DNA of 63,501 bases from positions 1 through 63,501 of the forward strand of contig JAJDAZ010000034.1 in the NCBI GenBank assembly GCA_029261595.1. Direction: 5' to 3'. Of this stretch, positions 62,111 to 63,501 are shown piece after piece. Origin of the DNA: Nitrospinaceae bacterium. Its GTDB lineage: Bacteria; Nitrospinota; Nitrospinia; Nitrospinales; VA-1. The translations under genes and the position numbers were made by a program. Position 1 is the stretch's first letter, and each line of letters starts with the position of its first letter. The notes beneath the pieces were generated by a model. That model was not told the DNA's origin. It did not search any database and saw nothing but the letters and a program-made list of their open reading frames with translations.

Positions 62111-63329
62111 TCTCAAGTGGTCGATGCAACACTATAATCTTTAAATAAAAAGATGGAGTGTTGTAAATGACATACAGAACCCGAATTAATTATACCCCTG
62201 CACAGAAGCAAGAGATATGGGATCGCTGGAAAAAAGGCGAGTCTCTAAACTCAATCGGTCAATTATTTGATCGTCCATCCTCTTCTATTTTTAATATATT
62301 GGCACCAACGGGTGGCATTCGCCCACCCATTCGCAAACGATCTAAACGGGTCCTTACCCTATCTGAACGAGAAGAAATTTCAAGAGGCATTGTTGCTGAT
62401 TTATCCATTCGCTCAATCGCTGAACATTTAAATCGTCCCCCTTCAACGATCAGTCGTGAAATCAAGCGTAATGGTGGTTATGATAACTATCGAGCCACAC
62501 AAGCTGATCTGGCTACATGGGAGCGAGCGCATCGTCCCAAACGATGTAAATTGGCTTTTAATCGACCGTTGAGTCGAACTGTGGCCACAAAACTTCAATT
62601 AAATTGGTCACCAGAGCAAATCGCCGGATGGCTTAAAATGGAATACCCTAACAATGAAAACAACCACGTGTCACACGAAACCATCTACTGCAGTCTATTT
62701 GTACAAGCACGGGGCGTTCTTAAAAAAGAACTACAACAATTCCTTAGATCACAACGTGCAATCCGGCGCTCCAGGCAGGCTAGTTTAAAAAGAGATGGGC
62801 TGGGCCAAATAACCAATGCTGTATCAATCCGTGAGCGCCCTGCCTCGATAGAGGATCGTGCTGTGCCTGGACATTGGGAAGGCGATCTTATTGCAGGCTC
62901 AAATAACAGTTACATTGCCACCTTGGTGGAGCGACACACACGTTATGTCATGCTGGCAAAGGTTAAAAGTAAAAACACAGAAAGTGTCGTGTCAGCACTG
63001 ATAAAACAATCAAAGAAACTACCAGATGAATTGTATAAATCGCTCACCTGGGATAGAGGAAAAGAATTGGCAGACCATGAGCGTTTTACTTTAGAAACTG
63101 ATATAAACGTTTATTTTTGTGATCCTCGCAGCCCATGGCAACGAGGATCAAATGAAAATACCAACGGATTGCTGAGACAATATTTTCCAAAAGGAACAGA
63201 TTTATCAGTACACTCTCAAACTAAGCTGAATGCTGTGGCCCGACAATTAAATGAGCGGCCACGTAAAACATTAGAATTTGAAACACCAGCTCAACGTTTT
63301 AACGCATGTGTTGCATCGACCGGTTGAGA
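62111..63329 (+). mobile_element. IS30-family insertion sequence, complete
   Basis: The transposase gene is flanked by 22-base inverted repeats: TCTCAAGTGGTCGATGCAAC (62111-62130, continuing AC) and, as reverse complement of 63308-63329, TCTCAACCGGTCGATGCAAC (continuing AC). They differ at two positions. Partial similarity continues about eight bases outward on each side, so the ends may be 62103 and 63337. No clear target duplication is visible. The right repeat contains the transposase stop. The 172 bases after it (63330-63501) hold no gene I can support. Confidence 0.85.
62167..63327 (+). CDS. IS30-family transposase
   Basis: This 386-residue transposase has an N-terminal helix-turn-helix region (YTPAQKQEIWDRWKKGESLN and a second one, REEISRGIVADLSIRSIAEH). 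The IS30-type DDE core has Asp in GHWEGDLIAGSNNSY, Asp in LTWDRGKELADHERF and Glu in QRGSNENTNGLLRQYFPKGT. Length and order are normal and the frame is intact, so it is probably active. ATG at 62167 follows GGAGTG. Codon use is more AT-rich than in the neighbouring genes, consistent with recent arrival. Confidence 0.95.
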   Translation: MTYRTRINYTPAQKQEIWDRWKKGESLNSIGQLFDRPSSSIFNILAPTGGIRPPIRKRSKRVLTLSEREEISRGIVADLSIRSIAEHLNRPPSTISREIKRNGGYDNYRATQADLATWERAHRPKRCKLAFNRPLSRTVATKLQLNWSPEQIAGWLKMEYPNNENNHVSHETIYCSLFVQARGVLKKELQQFLRSQRAIRRSRQASLKRDGLGQITNAVSIRERPASIEDRAVPGHWEGDLIAGSNNSYIATLVERHTRYVMLAKVKSKNTESVVSALIKQSKKLPDELYKSLTWDRGKELADHERFTLETDINVYFCDPRSPWQRGSNENTNGLLRQYFPKGTDLSVHSQTKLNAVARQLNERPRKTLEFETPAQRFNACVASTG

Positions 63330-63501
63330 CCGCCGCCAATAGCGGACATTCGTTTCAATTCAAAGCCAACGGTCAATATCAGGGGGTAGGTTATCCTTTA
63401 GCACGGAGTTTGTTAATGGATGCCCCCTTTAGGAGAAAGAAAACTTATTTATTCAATTTTCTTTTGTCTACCTTTGAGTAAACCTTTGAAACCTCTTCAC
63501 T

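Noticed and set aside
1..63501. CRISPR array, prophage or integrated plasmid
   Set aside because: No regularly spaced repeats, phage structural genes, integrase or replication genes were seen; mobile DNA is limited to the two insertion sequences.

Overview
The window looks like a chromosome segment from a Gram-negative, respiratory bacterium rich in cytochrome c. The best guess is Nitrospinota (Nitrospina-like) or a relative. The reasons are a b6-type cytochrome b complex with an octaheme cytochrome c partner, a triheme protein fused to an ethylbenzene-dehydrogenase-type haem domain, frequent TTG/GTG starts and a moderate G+C content. No rRNA or marker protein was compared with a database, so the phylum is an inference.

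Left end to 5.6 kb: the edge of an IS3-type insertion sequence abuts a three-gene reverse-strand operon for periplasmic redox proteins (two cupredoxin-like proteins, then a triheme cytochrome with a C-terminal haem-binding domain). A TlpA-like thioredoxin and a SPOR/Cds6-like protein follow. 5.7-12.2 kb: a dyad repeat, then an envelope operon (GT4 glycosyltransferase, beta-barrel-like protein, LolD-type ATPase, two FtsX-type permeases, LolA-like protein). 12.2-14.6 kb: a tandem pair of membrane-protein paralogues with signs of gene conversion, and a third gene on the other strand sharing their core motif. 15.6-19.4 kb: an iron-uptake operon (cytochrome c-FTR1 permease fusion plus a beta-propeller membrane protein) behind a Fur box. 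The two proteins share an unusual His/Cys-containing C-terminal helical domain.

21.7-37.7 kb is mostly housekeeping: mfd and two peptidyl-prolyl isomerases; tilS, ftsH, folP and pdxJ; a coiled-coil gene behind a sigma-54 promoter match; gap, tpiA, secG, tRNA-Leu(GAG); and a diguanylate cyclase. The order ftsH-folP ... secG-tRNA-Leu(GAG) recalls the ftsH-folP-glmM-secG-leuU region of E. coli. 37.9-45.2 kb: a flavoprotein of the dihydrolipoamide dehydrogenase fold lacking its redox disulfide, then the respiratory complex (Rieske, split b6/subunit IV, octaheme cytochrome c, two small membrane proteins). The complex carries the b6-type Cys for an extra covalent haem and an altered PEWY quinol-site motif.

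45.3-50.4 kb: metF behind a promoter-operator pair, then a non-catalytic FGE-fold protein, a leucine-rich-repeat protein, a lytic transglycosylase, a sulfite-oxidase-fold enzyme and a two-gene pYEATS/membrane module. 50.7-57.9 kb: three large glycosyltransferases, one fused to a methyltransferase and TPRs. These converge on a long divergent phosphoglycerate kinase with overlapping 3' ends. 59.9-63.5 kb: RNase E/G and a complete IS30-family element with recognisable inverted repeats.
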